A stretch of DNA of 64,000 nucleotides from Streptomyces sp. NBC_00287 (GTDB taxonomy: Bacteria > Actinomycetota > Actinomycetes > Streptomycetales > Streptomycetaceae), in contig NZ_CP108053.1 in assembly GCF_036173105.1 (NCBI RefSeq), positions 7,006,001 through 7,070,000 on the forward strand. The letters run 5' to 3'. The translations under genes and the position numbers were made by a program. Position 1 is the stretch's first letter, and each line of letters opens with the position of its first letter. Positions 14,501 to 23,673 of the stretch are shown here, in pieces. The notes beneath the pieces are model-generated. The model was given only the letters and a program-made list of their open reading frames with translations, ran no database searches and had not been told where the DNA came from.

Positions 14501-17500
14501 GCCGCGGACGCGCTCGGCGGAGTGTGGTCCTGCGTCGAGAAGCTCGATGTGTTCCAGCCGCCGCCGATGGACCGGGCCGGGCGGGTCCTGCAGATCACCG
14601 TCAACGGCGACGACGACGGCTGCGCGATCGTCGAACTGCACAGCCAGACCCCGGCCGAGGCGGCCGCCGGAGCACCCTGGACCCGGCATGCCCGCGCGCT
14701 CCTGCGGCGCCGGGCGAGCACCCGCTCGCGGCACTCCGGCAGCAACGCCCCGACGCTGGCCGGGCAGGAGTACAGCGACGAAGTCCACTACGAGACCGCG
14801 TCGTTGTCGGACGCCCTGATCGGTGCCGTCGTCTCGGCGCACCGCGGTGACGAGGGCGTGCTGGTGGCCCTCGGCCTGGACAGCGGGGAGACCGCCGACC
14901 ACGCCGTGCAGGTCTTCGACGCGGCTGTCGCGGCCGTGTCCTGGGACGCGGGGCTCAGCGAGGCGGGCTTCGCCGGGCGGGTCGTCGAGGCCACCCTCGA
15001 ATCCCTGGACGGCGCCCGCTACATCCGGGCCATCGCCCAGCCGGGCAAGGAGCCCGGCACGGTCTGCGGCAGCGTCGACCTGTTCGCCGAGGACGGCGCC
15101 TACCTGGGCGGCATCCGCGAGCTGATGGTCGTCAGCCAGCCGGCGACCGCCGCCCCCGCCCCGGCGCCCTGGCGGCACCCGGACGAGCTGCTCACCCGGC
15201 TCGAATGGCAGGAGATCGAACCGGCCACCGCCGAACCGGACCTGTCCGGGCAGAGCTGGCTGCTGGTGCCCGACCGCACCGGCACCGCCCGCCGGCTGGC
15301 CACGGCCCTGCGCGCCCGCGGTGCGCACTGCCGGATCGAGGAGTCCGGCGCCGCCGACCTGGACGACTGGCTGCGCGAACTGCCCGACGGGGTCGCCCCG
15401 CACCGGGTCGTGCTGCTGACCGGCCTGGACGCGCCGCGCCCGGACGCCGCCGACGCCGAGTCGCTCACCGCCTTCCGGGACCGCTCCGAACTGGCCGCCG
15501 TCGCCCTGGTCCAGGGCATGACCGCCCGCTCGGCCTGCACCAAGACCGGGCTCAGCCTGGTCACCCGGGGCGCCGTGCCCGCGCTGCCGGAACAGGGCGT
15601 CACCTCGCCCTTCGCCGGAACGCTGTGGGGCCTTGGCCGGGTGGTCGCGCTGGAGCACCCCGAGCACTGGGCCGGGGCCATCGACCTGGACCCGGCGGCG
15701 GGGGAGACCGACGAGGGCGCGGCGCTGGTCGCGGCGCTCGCCGACACCGCCGCCGAGGACCAGCAGGCACTGCGCGGCCAGACCCGCCGGGTGGCCCGTC
15801 TGGTGAAGTTCCCGCTGACCGCCGAGGAACTCCAGCGGCGGCCGCGGATCGACCGGCAGGGCACCTATCTGATCACCGGCGCGTTCGGCGGCATCGGGCA
15901 GACCCTGGCCCGCAATCTCGCCGACAGCGGCGCGGGCAAGCTCGTCCTGCTCGGCCGCACCCCGCTGCCGCCCCGCCACCAGTGGAACGACCCCGCCCTC
16001 ACCGGCTCCGTCCGCGAACGCGTCGACTTCGTCACCTCGTTGGAGGAGACCGGCGTGCAGGTCGACGTGGTCGCGGCCGACGTGAACGACATCGAGGACA
16101 TGCTGCCGGTGATCCAGGGCCTGGCGACGGGCCTTCGGCCGCTGCGCGGTGTGGTGCACGCGGCCGGTGCCTCCGTACCGCAGTTCCTGCGGGACATCCC
16201 GGTGTCGGATCCGCACGAGTACGACGCGGTGTGGCGGTCCAAGGTGGTCGGCGGCTGGCTGCTGCACCAGCTGACCGAGGGACTCGAGCTCGACTTCTTC
16301 CTGGGCTTCTCCTCGATCGCCGCCACCTGGGGCTCGCAGCACCTGACCAGCTACGCCGCCGCCAACTCCTTCCTCGACGCGCTCGCCGAGTACCGGCGCG
16401 CCCAGGGTCTGACCGCGCTCACCGTGAGCTGGGGACCGTGGGAGCTGGCGTCGAACCTGTTCGGCGCCGACGTCCTGGAGTTCCTGACCTCCACCGGTCT
16501 GCGCACCCTGTCCGCACCGCAGTGCCTCAAGCTGCTGAACGCCCTGCTCGCCGGGGACGCCCCGCAGGCCGTGGTGTGCGCCGCCGACTGGTCGGTGTAC
16601 AAGCCGGTCATGGAGGCCCGCGCCGACCGTCCGGTGCTGCGCACCGTCGAGATCGACGAGGGCATCGGCTCGGGTACGTCGACCGCGGTGCTCCAGGCCC
16701 TGGAGGGCGCCGACCCGGCAGGCCGTACGACCGTGCTGACCGGCTATCTCCAGCAGGTGCTCGGCGAGGTGCTGGCGGTGGAGCCGGAGTCGGTGCTGCC
16801 CGAGGCGGACGTGATGTCGCACGGCCTGGACTCGCTGATGGTCATGGAGGTCGTCAAGCGCTGCAAGGGCGATCTGGGCATCAGCGTGCGTCCCGGCCAG
16901 TTCTTCGAGCGGACCGCGCTGGAGGACTGGGTGCGGCTGCTCGACACCGAGCTCGGCGGCGAGGGCGAGGCCGCCCCTGAGCCGGCCGCGGACTGGACGG
17001 AGCCGGCGCTCATCGCCGCCGATGTCTCCCTCGACCCGGCGATCGTGCCGGCCGGACCGCTCGGCGACGGCTACACCGACCCGCGCAACGTCCTGCTCAC
17101 CGGCGCCACCGGCTTCCTCGGGGCCTACATCCTCGACGAGCTGCTCGGCACCACCGAGGCCACCGTGCACTGCCTGGTCCGGTGTGACACACCGGAGTCG
17201 GGCCTGGCCCGGATCCGGCAGAACCTGGAGCAGTACCTGCCCTGGCGCGAGGGCGCCGAGGACCGGATCACGGTCGTCCCCGGCGACCTGGGCAAGCCCC
17301 GACTGGGCCTGACGGACGCGGACTTCACCCGGCTCGCCGGCTCGCTGGACGGGATCTACCACAACGGCGCCTGGGTCAACTTCTCCTACACCTACGAGCA
17401 GTTGCGCCCCGCGAACCTGATCGGCACCGAGGAGATCATCCGGCTCGCCTGCGCGGGCCCGACGCAGATCCCGGTCTCGTACGTGTCGACGTACGGCATC

Positions 17501-18220
17501 TGGGGCATCCCCGCCGACGGCCGTACCGTGATCGGCGAGGGTGACGACATCCTCGGCGCCGGGAAGCTGGTGACCGGATATGTCCAGACCAAGTGGGCGG
17601 CCGAGCTGCTGGTCCGCCAGGCGCAGGAGCGCGGTATCCCGGTCGATATGCACCGGCCCGGCCGGGTGCTCGGCGACTCGCGCACCGGGGCCTGTCTGAC
17701 CACGCACTTCACCACCCGGGTGATCAAGGGCTGTGTGCAGCTCGGGATGGCTCCGGATCTCGATCTGGAGATCGAGATGACCCCGGTCGACTATGTCACC
17801 TCGGCCCTGGTGCGGATCTCCCGCGGGGCGCACGAGTGGGGGCTGACGTACCACCTGGTCAACCGGCGCAAGGCGGCCTTCAAGGAGCTGCTGTCCGCGA
17901 TGGCGCGGCACGGCTGGGAGTTCCGCACGGTGCCGGTGGAGCAGTGGTGGGGGGCGCTGCAGGAATCCTTCGGCGTCAACGACAACGAGCTGCACCCCGT
18001 CATGGGGGTGGTCGAGGAGTTCGTCGTCGGCGGCGAGGAGGCCATCGACTACGACGCCACGAACACTGTGCAGGCGCTGGCAGGGTCGGGTATCGCTTGT
18101 CCTCCGCTTGACGAGTCACTGCTCTCGCTCTACTTCGGGTGGATGGTCCGAACTGGGTACTTGCCTGCACCGTCGCGCAGGGAGAATAATTCATGGCAGG
18201 ATGAATCCATCAACGGGTGA
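11564..18220 (+). CDS. Type I polyketide synthase, KS-AT-DH0-KR-ACP-thioester reductase
   Basis: A 2218-residue PKS. Residues 1-30 form a charged helix likely to dock on the preceding PKS. KS has C207 in DTTCSSS. AT has S655 in GHSIGG and SHAFH, which suggests malonyl. A DH-like region (about 935-1200) has TxxxGxxxxP where HxxxGxxxxP is needed, so it is probably inactive. KR starts at TGAFGGIG (about 1438) and keeps its Ser and the SYAAAN tyrosine and asparagine. ACP has S1757 in GLDSLM. The C-terminal NAD(P)-dependent reductase has TGATGFLG and a YVQTK pair (about 1845-2218). The reductase would release the chain as an aldehyde or alcohol rather than an acid. ATG 11564 follows AGGGAG and lies 2 bp after the upstream stop. 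Confidence 0.93.
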   Translation: MTTPDYRARLVEAVRTIEKLQGELAKNRSRPLDEPIAVIGLGCRLPGGANSPESLWRMLADGTDTIRDFPAERGDAQAVFDDDPDQPGKAYVTQGGFLDERVDLFEPGVFGISPREAVGMDPQQRIVLEVSWEALERAGYAPDRLTGSATGVYFGVSTTDYARLRQSEGDIRDVDAYQLVGEPSFVAGRISYTLGLMGPSKVVDTTCSSSLVALHEACQDLRTGECDMALAGGVNLMLSPYGFVMMSKFGGLSPDGRCKTFDASANGYVRGEGAGVVVLKRYSDALRDGDPVLALVRGSAVNHDGRSSGLTVPNPAAQQGVIRGALEQAGIAPGDVDYIEAHGTGTSLGDPIELRALQAVIGRNRPADSPLKVGSIKTNIGHLESAAGIAGVLKLVLALQHGHLPPHLHFNDPNPNVDWGKLNVEVTKDGGPWGATGDRPRIGGISSFGASGTNAHAVISAPPVKAEPPASAGPQVLTLSAHSAEGLAELAGRYTGHLRDHPEEPLADISWTSQVGRSRQRNGVAVTGSTGGELADALEAFARGERASGVVTAELPVHKHRKTAWLFTGQGSQYAGMARGLADEPAFRTPFDEAAELFDAHLDRPLASVVWPEPGQESPVDDTRYTQPALFAVEYALARMWQSWGLKPSGLLGHSIGGIVAACIAGVFELPDAVRLVAARAALMAALPAGGAMAALDCDEATARAAIAGYRDTVSLAGVNGPSSVVISGAAADVDAVRTALEQRGMRTTRLTVSHAFHSPLLAPMLAEFRAVAESLTYRMPNLPLISDHTGRAWTAEDSGPEYWVRHAAGTVRFHDGLTALHAEGARTFLEIGPAPVLSGIGERTGLDGDCLYVPSLYKPRAGAPEDRTAVQRALGLLHLRGETVDWTAVHSGSGRTPRRVALPVTPWHGERYWYEERREAPRASAGTPVPQAGIRLHSAVPTYELQLDAPDWDRFARTGSDGFRFLPVGSLGRAARAAAADALGGVWSCVEKLDVFQPPPMDRAGRVLQITVNGDDDGCAIVELHSQTPAEAAAGAPWTRHARALLRRRASTRSRHSGSNAPTLAGQEYSDEVHYETASLSDALIGAVVSAHRGDEGVLVALGLDSGETADHAVQVFDAAVAAVSWDAGLSEAGFAGRVVEATLESLDGARYIRAIAQPGKEPGTVCGSVDLFAEDGAYLGGIRELMVVSQPATAAPAPAPWRHPDELLTRLEWQEIEPATAEPDLSGQSWLLVPDRTGTARRLATALRARGAHCRIEESGAADLDDWLRELPDGVAPHRVVLLTGLDAPRPDAADAESLTAFRDRSELAAVALVQGMTARSACTKTGLSLVTRGAVPALPEQGVTSPFAGTLWGLGRVVALEHPEHWAGAIDLDPAAGETDEGAALVAALADTAAEDQQALRGQTRRVARLVKFPLTAEELQRRPRIDRQGTYLITGAFGGIGQTLARNLADSGAGKLVLLGRTPLPPRHQWNDPALTGSVRERVDFVTSLEETGVQVDVVAADVNDIEDMLPVIQGLATGLRPLRGVVHAAGASVPQFLRDIPVSDPHEYDAVWRSKVVGGWLLHQLTEGLELDFFLGFSSIAATWGSQHLTSYAAANSFLDALAEYRRAQGLTALTVSWGPWELASNLFGADVLEFLTSTGLRTLSAPQCLKLLNALLAGDAPQAVVCAADWSVYKPVMEARADRPVLRTVEIDEGIGSGTSTAVLQALEGADPAGRTTVLTGYLQQVLGEVLAVEPESVLPEADVMSHGLDSLMVMEVVKRCKGDLGISVRPGQFFERTALEDWVRLLDTELGGEGEAAPEPAADWTEPALIAADVSLDPAIVPAGPLGDGYTDPRNVLLTGATGFLGAYILDELLGTTEATVHCLVRCDTPESGLARIRQNLEQYLPWREGAEDRITVVPGDLGKPRLGLTDADFTRLAGSLDGIYHNGAWVNFSYTYEQLRPANLIGTEEIIRLACAGPTQIPVSYVSTYGIWGIPADGRTVIGEGDDILGAGKLVTGYVQTKWAAELLVRQAQERGIPVDMHRPGRVLGDSRTGACLTTHFTTRVIKGCVQLGMAPDLDLEIEMTPVDYVTSALVRISRGAHEWGLTYHLVNRRKAAFKELLSAMARHGWEFRTVPVEQWWGALQESFGVNDNELHPVMGVVEEFVVGGEEAIDYDATNTVQALAGSGIACPPLDESLLSLYFGWMVRTGYLPAPSRRENNSWQDESING

Positions 18221-18282
18221 ATTCATGTCGCGGTGACGCCCCCGCCCCTTGCGGCGGCCGACCCGCCCGGCCGAGCAAAGGA

Positions 18283-18307
18283 CCGCGGCCCCCGCTGGGG
18301 GCCGCGG
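18283..18307 (+). terminator. Hairpin between second PKS and MFS gene
   Basis: Perfect 11-bp arms (18283-18293 and 18297-18307) with a 3-base loop, 28 bp before the MFS start codon. It could act as a partial terminator that lowers exporter expression relative to the PKS genes. Confidence 0.5.
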
Positions 18308-18335
18308 AACACGACGGAGAAAGGCATCTCCCCCC

Positions 18336-19850
18336 ATGACCACATCCGAAGACCGGGTCCCCGGCGGTACCGCCGTCGGAGCGGCCCCGTTAGCGAACCC
18401 CAAGCGCTGGACGGCCCTCGTCTTCATCTGCCTGGCCCAGCTGATGGTGGTTCTCGACATAACGATCGTGAACATCGCGCTGCCGGAGATGCAGTCCGAC
18501 CTCGCCTTCTCCAATGAGAACCGGCAGTGGGTCGTCACCTCGTACACCCTGGCCTTCGGCAGCCTCCTGCTGCTCGGTGGCCGTATCGCCGACTACACCG
18601 GCCGCAAGCGGGCCTTCCTGATCGCCCTGGCCGGCTTCGCGATCGCCTCCTGCCTGGGCGGCGCGGCCGGCAACATCGAGCTGCTGCTCACCGCGCGTGC
18701 CCTCCAGGGTGTCTTCGGCGCCCTGCTGGCCCCCACCGCGCTCTCCCTGATCTCGGTGAACTTCACCGACCAGAAGGAACGGGCGAAGGCGTTCAGCATC
18801 TTCGGCTCCATCGTGGCCAGCGGTGCCGTCATCGGTCTGCTGCTCGGTGGTTTCCTCACCGAGTACATGGACTGGCGCTGGTGCATGTACGTGAACGCGC
18901 CGATCGCCGTGCTCGCCGCGTTCGGCGTGCTCTACCTCGGCCCGGAGCAGCGCGCCGCGGTGCGCGCCCGCTTCGACATCCCCGGCGTCCTGCTGGTCAC
19001 CAGTGGCCTGGTCGCCGTCGTGTACGCGTGCAGCGAGGCCGAGTCCGAGGGCTGGGACTCCAGTCTGGTGATCGGTCTGTTCGTGGCCGGGGCCGTGCTG
19101 CTGGGGGCGTTCATCGCCGTCGAGGCCCGCTCCTCGCATCCGCTGCTGCCGCTGCGGGTGATCGCCGACCGCACCCGTGGCAGCGCCTACCTCGCCATGG
19201 CTGTCGGCATGATCGCCATGCTCGGCGCGCTGTTCTTCCTGACCTTCTACCTCCAGCTGGTCAAGGGGTACTCGCCGGTGGAGACCGGTCTGGCCTTCCT
19301 GCCGATGCCGGTCGGCGTCGGCATGTTCGCCGGCGGTCTGTCGCCCAAGATCCTGCCCAAGGTCCCGCCGCGCGCCATGGTGGTGCCCGGCATGGTCATC
19401 GCGGCCACCGCGCTGTTCTGGCTGGCCGCGCTGGACGCCGACTCCTCCTACTGGGGCACCGTCATGCCCGCCCTGTTCGTCCTGGGCGCGGGTATGGGTC
19501 TGCTGATCGCGCCGTCCGTCAACTACGCGACCTACCGGGTCGCCGACGAGGACGCCGGTGTGGCCTCCGGCAGCGTCAACACCGCCCAGCAGATCGGCGG
19601 TTCCATCGGTACGGCGCTGCTCAGCACGCTGGCCGCGGACGCGGCCGCCGAGTCCCTCGCCGAGCACGGCGCACAGGCGAAGGACCCTGCCGTGGTGCAG
19701 GCGGCGATGGTGGAGGGCTTCACCACCGCCTTCACCTGGGCCGGGGCCATCATGGCGTGCGGTGCGGTGATCCTGGCCGCGCTGATGAACACGCCGAAGC
19801 CGGCGCCGGGGGAGGCCTCGCACGGGTCTCCCATGGCGCACCTCGGCTGA
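18336..19850 (+). CDS. MFS drug exporter, DHA2 (14-TMS) family
   Basis: A 504-residue polytopic membrane protein. Many hydrophobic segments are visible. Motif C-like and motif A-like sequences occur, the latter as GGRIADYTGRKR at about residues 85-96, with LDITIVNIALP in the first helix, which is typical of DHA2 proton-coupled multidrug exporters. It directly follows the PKS genes and is the most likely exporter and self-resistance determinant of the cluster. ATG 18336 was chosen because CGGAGAAAGG precedes it and the longer frame from 18249 runs through the hairpin. A terminator follows. Confidence 0.9.
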   Translation: MTTSEDRVPGGTAVGAAPLANPKRWTALVFICLAQLMVVLDITIVNIALPEMQSDLAFSNENRQWVVTSYTLAFGSLLLLGGRIADYTGRKRAFLIALAGFAIASCLGGAAGNIELLLTARALQGVFGALLAPTALSLISVNFTDQKERAKAFSIFGSIVASGAVIGLLLGGFLTEYMDWRWCMYVNAPIAVLAAFGVLYLGPEQRAAVRARFDIPGVLLVTSGLVAVVYACSEAESEGWDSSLVIGLFVAGAVLLGAFIAVEARSSHPLLPLRVIADRTRGSAYLAMAVGMIAMLGALFFLTFYLQLVKGYSPVETGLAFLPMPVGVGMFAGGLSPKILPKVPPRAMVVPGMVIAATALFWLAALDADSSYWGTVMPALFVLGAGMGLLIAPSVNYATYRVADEDAGVASGSVNTAQQIGGSIGTALLSTLAADAAAESLAEHGAQAKDPAVVQAAMVEGFTTAFTWAGAIMACGAVILAALMNTPKPAPGEASHGSPMAHLG

Positions 19851-19861
19851 GTTCTCGACCG

Positions 19862-19907
19862 AACACAACGGCCGGCTTCCCCTTCGGGGGAGGTCGGCCG
19901 TTGTGTT
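19862..19907 (+). terminator. Terminator hairpin after MFS gene
   Basis: Thirteen-bp arms at 19862-19874 and 19895-19907 with an inner CCCC-TTC-GGGG stem, followed by a T-rich stretch (GTTGTTGG). This is a good intrinsic terminator ending the PKS-exporter unit. Confidence 0.8.
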
Positions 19908-20012
19908 GTTGGTCGTCCTGCTGTGTTCATCTGTTGTTCTAAGGCGTGACGGATGGTCGACCGCGGGCGTTTGTGTGACTAAACGTGCGGTTACCCGCGG
20001 TTATAGATCAGC

Positions 20013-20055
20013 CTGACCGGAATGTGAGCGAGCCTTGAGGGGCTGCTTCTAGCTT
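20013..20055 (+). promoter_or_regulatory. SARP-like triple heptamer promoter for first halogenase pair
   Basis: CTGACCG (20013-20019), GTGAGCG (20024-20030) and TTGAGGG (20035-20041) are spaced 11 bp apart; 8 bases later is a -10-like TAGCTT (20050-20055). This is the clearest example of the layout in the window. A separate direct repeat GCGGTTA occurs twice just upstream (19987-19993 and 19997-20003). Confidence 0.65.
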
Positions 20056-20102
20056 GGCCGAAACGAAAGCCCGAAGGGCTAAAAACGGCTAAGGAGAGGC
20101 TC

Positions 20103-21848
20103 ATGCCGACTGCCGCCCTCCGCTCGATGCACCCCACGTCACCGCAGTACGACGTGGCCATCCTGGGGTCAGGCCTGGCCGGAACCACGTTGGCCGCGTG
20201 CCTCGCACGCAACGGGGCGAAGGTGATCGTGCTCGACGCCGGCACGCACCCCCGTTTCGCGATAGGCGAATCGACGATCCCGTACACCTCGATGCTGATG
20301 CGACTGGTCAGCGAGCGGTACGGCGTGCCGGAGATCAAGTGGCTGACGACCTTCGAGGCCGTACAGTCGAAGATCTCCACCAACTGCGGGGTGAAGCGCA
20401 ACTTCGGCTTCCTCTACCACCGCGAGGGCGCCCGGCAGAACCCGCTGGAGACCAACGAGTTCCCGATCCCGAAGATCACGCACACCGAGAACCACTTCTT
20501 CCGCCAGGACACCGACGCCTGGATGCTCGGCGTGGCCGTCAACTACGGCGCCGAGGTCCGTCAGCAGACGAAGATCGTCGATGTCGACATCGACGACAAC
20601 GGCGTCACGGTCATCCCCGACAAGGGCGACCCGGTGCGGGTCAAGTTCGTGGTGGACGCGAGCGGTCACCGCTCGCCGCTGGCCCAGAAGTTCGGCGTAC
20701 GCGAGGAGCCCAGCCGGCTGCGCCACCAGTCCCGCTCCCTGTTCACCCACATGGTCGGCGTGAAGCCGTACGAGGCGACCGTCCCCAAGGGCACCCACCA
20801 CAACCCCAGCCCGTGGAGCGAGGGAACCCTCCACCACATGTTCAAGGGCGGCTGGATGTGGGTCATCCCCTTCGACAACCACCCGCGCGCCACCAACGCG
20901 CTGTGCAGCGTCGGCCTCAACCTCGACCCGCGCATCCACCCCAAGCCGGACTGCTCCCCCGAGGAGGAGTTCCGCTCCTTCATCGCCAAGTACCCGGACA
21001 TCGCCCCGCAGTTCGAGGGCGCGGTCGCGACCCGGGACTGGGTGAGCACCGGGCGGCTGCAGTACTCGTCCAAGCAGACCATCGGCTACCGCTGGTGCCT
21101 GACCTCGCACGCGGCCGGCTTCGTGGACGCGCTCTTCTCGCGCGGTCTGTCCAACAGCATGGAGATCATCCACGCGCTGGGCTGGCGGCTGCTGGACGCC
21201 ATCAAGGAGGACGACTTCTCCGTCGAGCGGTTCGAGTACGTCCAGGAGCTCGAGCAGGGCCTGCTGGACTTCAACGACGACCTGGTGGCCAACGCGTACA
21301 CCTCGTTCGGCAGCTGGTTCCTGTGGAACGCCTACTTCCGGGTGTGGTCGCTCGGCCAGATCCTGGCCACCTTCGAGATCAACCGCTCCTACGCCCGCTT
21401 CCTGGAGAACCACGACCCGAAGGTTCTCGAACGCCTGGAGCGGCAGGCACCCGACGGCGCCATCCCCGACTACGCGCCGGCCCGGGAACTGCTCAAGGCC
21501 ATGAGCGAGACGGTCCAGGAGGTCCAGAACGGGCACCGCGACCACCGCGAGGCAGCCGACATCCTCATCCAGCTGCTGCGGGACGCCGACTTCGTGCCGC
21601 CCGCCTTCGGCCTGGCCGACCCGGACAACCACTGGACCGACGCGTCGACGGCCAAGATCCTGCAGACCCTGCACTGGGCGCGGACCCAGGCTCCCAAGGA
21701 GATCGGGGATCTGACCTGGGAGGGGCTGACGCTCTTCATCAAGAAGCGCTTCGACAAGGACGAGTTCAAGATCTCGGAGGAGCTCACCCACATCGCCGCG
21801 GGCTGGCCGTTGATCGGGCGGGCGCTGCGCGTGCCCGAGCCCAAGTGA
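20103..21848 (+). CDS. Flavin-dependent halogenase family protein A (Mpy10/Mpy11-like)
   Basis: A 581-residue member of the longer FADH2-dependent halogenase group. It has GSGLAG near residue 22, IGESTIP, WMWVIP matching WxWxIP, a candidate catalytic lysine in GVKRNFGF, and FVDALFSRG, where alanine replaces the proline of FxxPxxSxG. The C-terminal 150 residues are rich in helix, as in the marinopyrrole-type enzymes. It is close to protein C at 25342, with long near-identical stretches. It is followed by its presumed partner B (56-bp gap). It could chlorinate a free aromatic ring or take part in halogenation-driven coupling; sequence does not decide. Confidence 0.85.
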   Translation: MPTAALRSMHPTSPQYDVAILGSGLAGTTLAACLARNGAKVIVLDAGTHPRFAIGESTIPYTSMLMRLVSERYGVPEIKWLTTFEAVQSKISTNCGVKRNFGFLYHREGARQNPLETNEFPIPKITHTENHFFRQDTDAWMLGVAVNYGAEVRQQTKIVDVDIDDNGVTVIPDKGDPVRVKFVVDASGHRSPLAQKFGVREEPSRLRHQSRSLFTHMVGVKPYEATVPKGTHHNPSPWSEGTLHHMFKGGWMWVIPFDNHPRATNALCSVGLNLDPRIHPKPDCSPEEEFRSFIAKYPDIAPQFEGAVATRDWVSTGRLQYSSKQTIGYRWCLTSHAAGFVDALFSRGLSNSMEIIHALGWRLLDAIKEDDFSVERFEYVQELEQGLLDFNDDLVANAYTSFGSWFLWNAYFRVWSLGQILATFEINRSYARFLENHDPKVLERLERQAPDGAIPDYAPARELLKAMSETVQEVQNGHRDHREAADILIQLLRDADFVPPAFGLADPDNHWTDASTAKILQTLHWARTQAPKEIGDLTWEGLTLFIKKRFDKDEFKISEELTHIAAGWPLIGRALRVPEPK

Positions 21849-21904
21849 CCGCACCCGAACACAGCCCGACCTCCCATCGGCTCCACATTCCTCAGGAGTT
21901 CCTC

Positions 21905-23581
21905 ATGTCCGACACCCCGACCTCGGCCGGCGGCTCGTCCCCCGTGCATGACGTGGCCATCCTGGGGTCCGGCATCGCCGGCTCCATGCTCGCCGCAGTC
22001 CTCGCCCGCAACGGCGTCAAGGTGCTGCTCCTGGACGCCTCGGCCCACCCGCGCTTCGCGATCGGCGAGTCCACCATCCCGTACACGCTGGTCTGCCTGC
22101 GCACCATAGCCGAGCGCTACGACGTGCCGGAGATCAAGACGCTCGCGACCTTCACCAACGCCACCAAGGTGCTCGGACCCAGGTTCGGGGTGAAGAAGCA
22201 CTTCGGCTTCCTGCTGCACCACGAAGGCCAGCCGCAGGACCCGCAAGAGGTCAACCAGTTCGGTACGCCCGGGCTGCTGCACGAGGCGAGCCACCTGTAC
22301 CGGCAGGACACCGACGCGTACATGTACCACGTCGCCCTGAAGTACGGCGCCGTGGCCCGGCAGAACTTCCGGGTCGCCGATGTCGACTTCGACGACGCGG
22401 GCGTCACCCTGAGCACCGCCGAGGGCGAGCAGTACCGCGCCCGGTACGTCGTCGACGCGAGCGGTCACCGCTCCCCGCTGGCCGAGAAGTTCAACCTGCG
22501 CGAGGACCCCTGCCGGTTCAGCCACCACTCCCGGTCGATCTGGAACCACATGACGCGGGTACGGCCCACCGACGAGCTCTTCGACCGCGCCCCCGAGGAC
22601 ACCCCGCCCTCGCCCTGGTACCAGGGCACGGTGCACCACCTCTTCGAGCGCGGCTGGTTCTGGGTGATCGGCTTCGACAACCACCCCGTCTCCCGCAACC
22701 CGCTGTGCAGCGTCGGCCTGACCCTCGACGAGCGCACGTACCCCAAGTCCGCGGACATGACGCCGGAGGAGGAGTTCTACCACCACGCGGCGCGCTTCCC
22801 GGACATCGCCCGCCAGTTCGAGGGCGCGCGCCCGGTCCGCTCCTGGACCTCCACCGACCGTCTGCAGTACTCCTCCCGGCAGTGCGCCGGCGACCGCTGG
22901 TTCCTGCTCTCCCACGCGGCCGGCTTCATCGACCCGCTCTACTCCCGCGGCCTGTCCAACACCGCCGAGGCCATCAACAGCCTCGCCTGGCGACTGCTGG
23001 ACGCCGTCAAGGACGGCGACTTCTCCCGCGAGCGCTTCGACTACGTCGACCGCATGCAGCAGGGGCTGTTCGACTACAACGACTCGCTCGTCAACGCCTC
23101 CTTCATCTCCTTCAGCGACTACGACCTGTGGACCGCCGTCTACCGGATCTGGTCCTGGGGTGCCAACGCGGGCACCTACCGGCTGTCCGAGGGCCTGTTC
23201 AAGTACTTCAAGGACGGCCGCGACCAGCACTTCAAGGACCTGGAGAAGGCCCCGCACCTCGGTCTGTACTGGCCCGACCACGACGGCTTCAAGGGTCTGT
23301 ACGACAGCCTGATCGAGGAGTGCCTGGCCTACGAGGCCGGCAAGGTCACCGCGAAGGAAGCGGCGGACACGGTCTACGCGCAGCTGGAGAGCGCGAACTT
23401 CGTGCCCAAGCACTTCGGCTTCGCCGAGCGGGACCTGCGCTTCATGATCCCCAACGCCAAGGTGATGGCGAAGACCGCGCGTTGGCTGGCCACCGAGGCC
23501 GACCCAGTGGTCAAGCGGATGATGCAAGGCAATGCTCGTGAGGCGGTCAAGGCGAAGTTGAAGGGCAGGCGCATCTTCTGA
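21905..23581 (+). CDS. Flavin-dependent halogenase family protein B, WxWxIG variant
   Basis: A 558-residue halogenase-family flavoprotein. GSGIAG is present near residue 20, the lysine in GVKKHFGF is kept, and FIDPLYSRG matches FxxPxxSxG. The central motif is WFWVIG, with glycine replacing the proline of WxWxIP, which may change the tunnel that separates flavin from substrate. The protein ends in KGRRIF, like protein D (KGKRIF). ATG 21905 has CAGGAG upstream. It lies in one unit with A and a monooxygenase. Paired halogenases of this kind make the bipyrrole bond in marinopyrrole, so A and B may work together. Confidence 0.83.
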   Translation: MSDTPTSAGGSSPVHDVAILGSGIAGSMLAAVLARNGVKVLLLDASAHPRFAIGESTIPYTLVCLRTIAERYDVPEIKTLATFTNATKVLGPRFGVKKHFGFLLHHEGQPQDPQEVNQFGTPGLLHEASHLYRQDTDAYMYHVALKYGAVARQNFRVADVDFDDAGVTLSTAEGEQYRARYVVDASGHRSPLAEKFNLREDPCRFSHHSRSIWNHMTRVRPTDELFDRAPEDTPPSPWYQGTVHHLFERGWFWVIGFDNHPVSRNPLCSVGLTLDERTYPKSADMTPEEEFYHHAARFPDIARQFEGARPVRSWTSTDRLQYSSRQCAGDRWFLLSHAAGFIDPLYSRGLSNTAEAINSLAWRLLDAVKDGDFSRERFDYVDRMQQGLFDYNDSLVNASFISFSDYDLWTAVYRIWSWGANAGTYRLSEGLFKYFKDGRDQHFKDLEKAPHLGLYWPDHDGFKGLYDSLIEECLAYEAGKVTAKEAADTVYAQLESANFVPKHFGFAERDLRFMIPNAKVMAKTARWLATEADPVVKRMMQGNAREAVKAKLKGRRIF

Positions 23582-23673
23582 CGGCGCCGGAACCTCCTGC
23601 CCAGACGGCCGCCGGCCCCGACGCCGCCGCGTCGGCCACATCCGCGGCAACCCAGACAAGAGAGGCCATCGTT

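Noticed and set aside
20198..23581. An open frame joining the region of halogenase A to halogenase B as one 1127-codon protein
   Set aside because: Its first 570 codons are an out-of-frame reading of A without family motifs; B has its own ATG at 21905 with CAGGAG.
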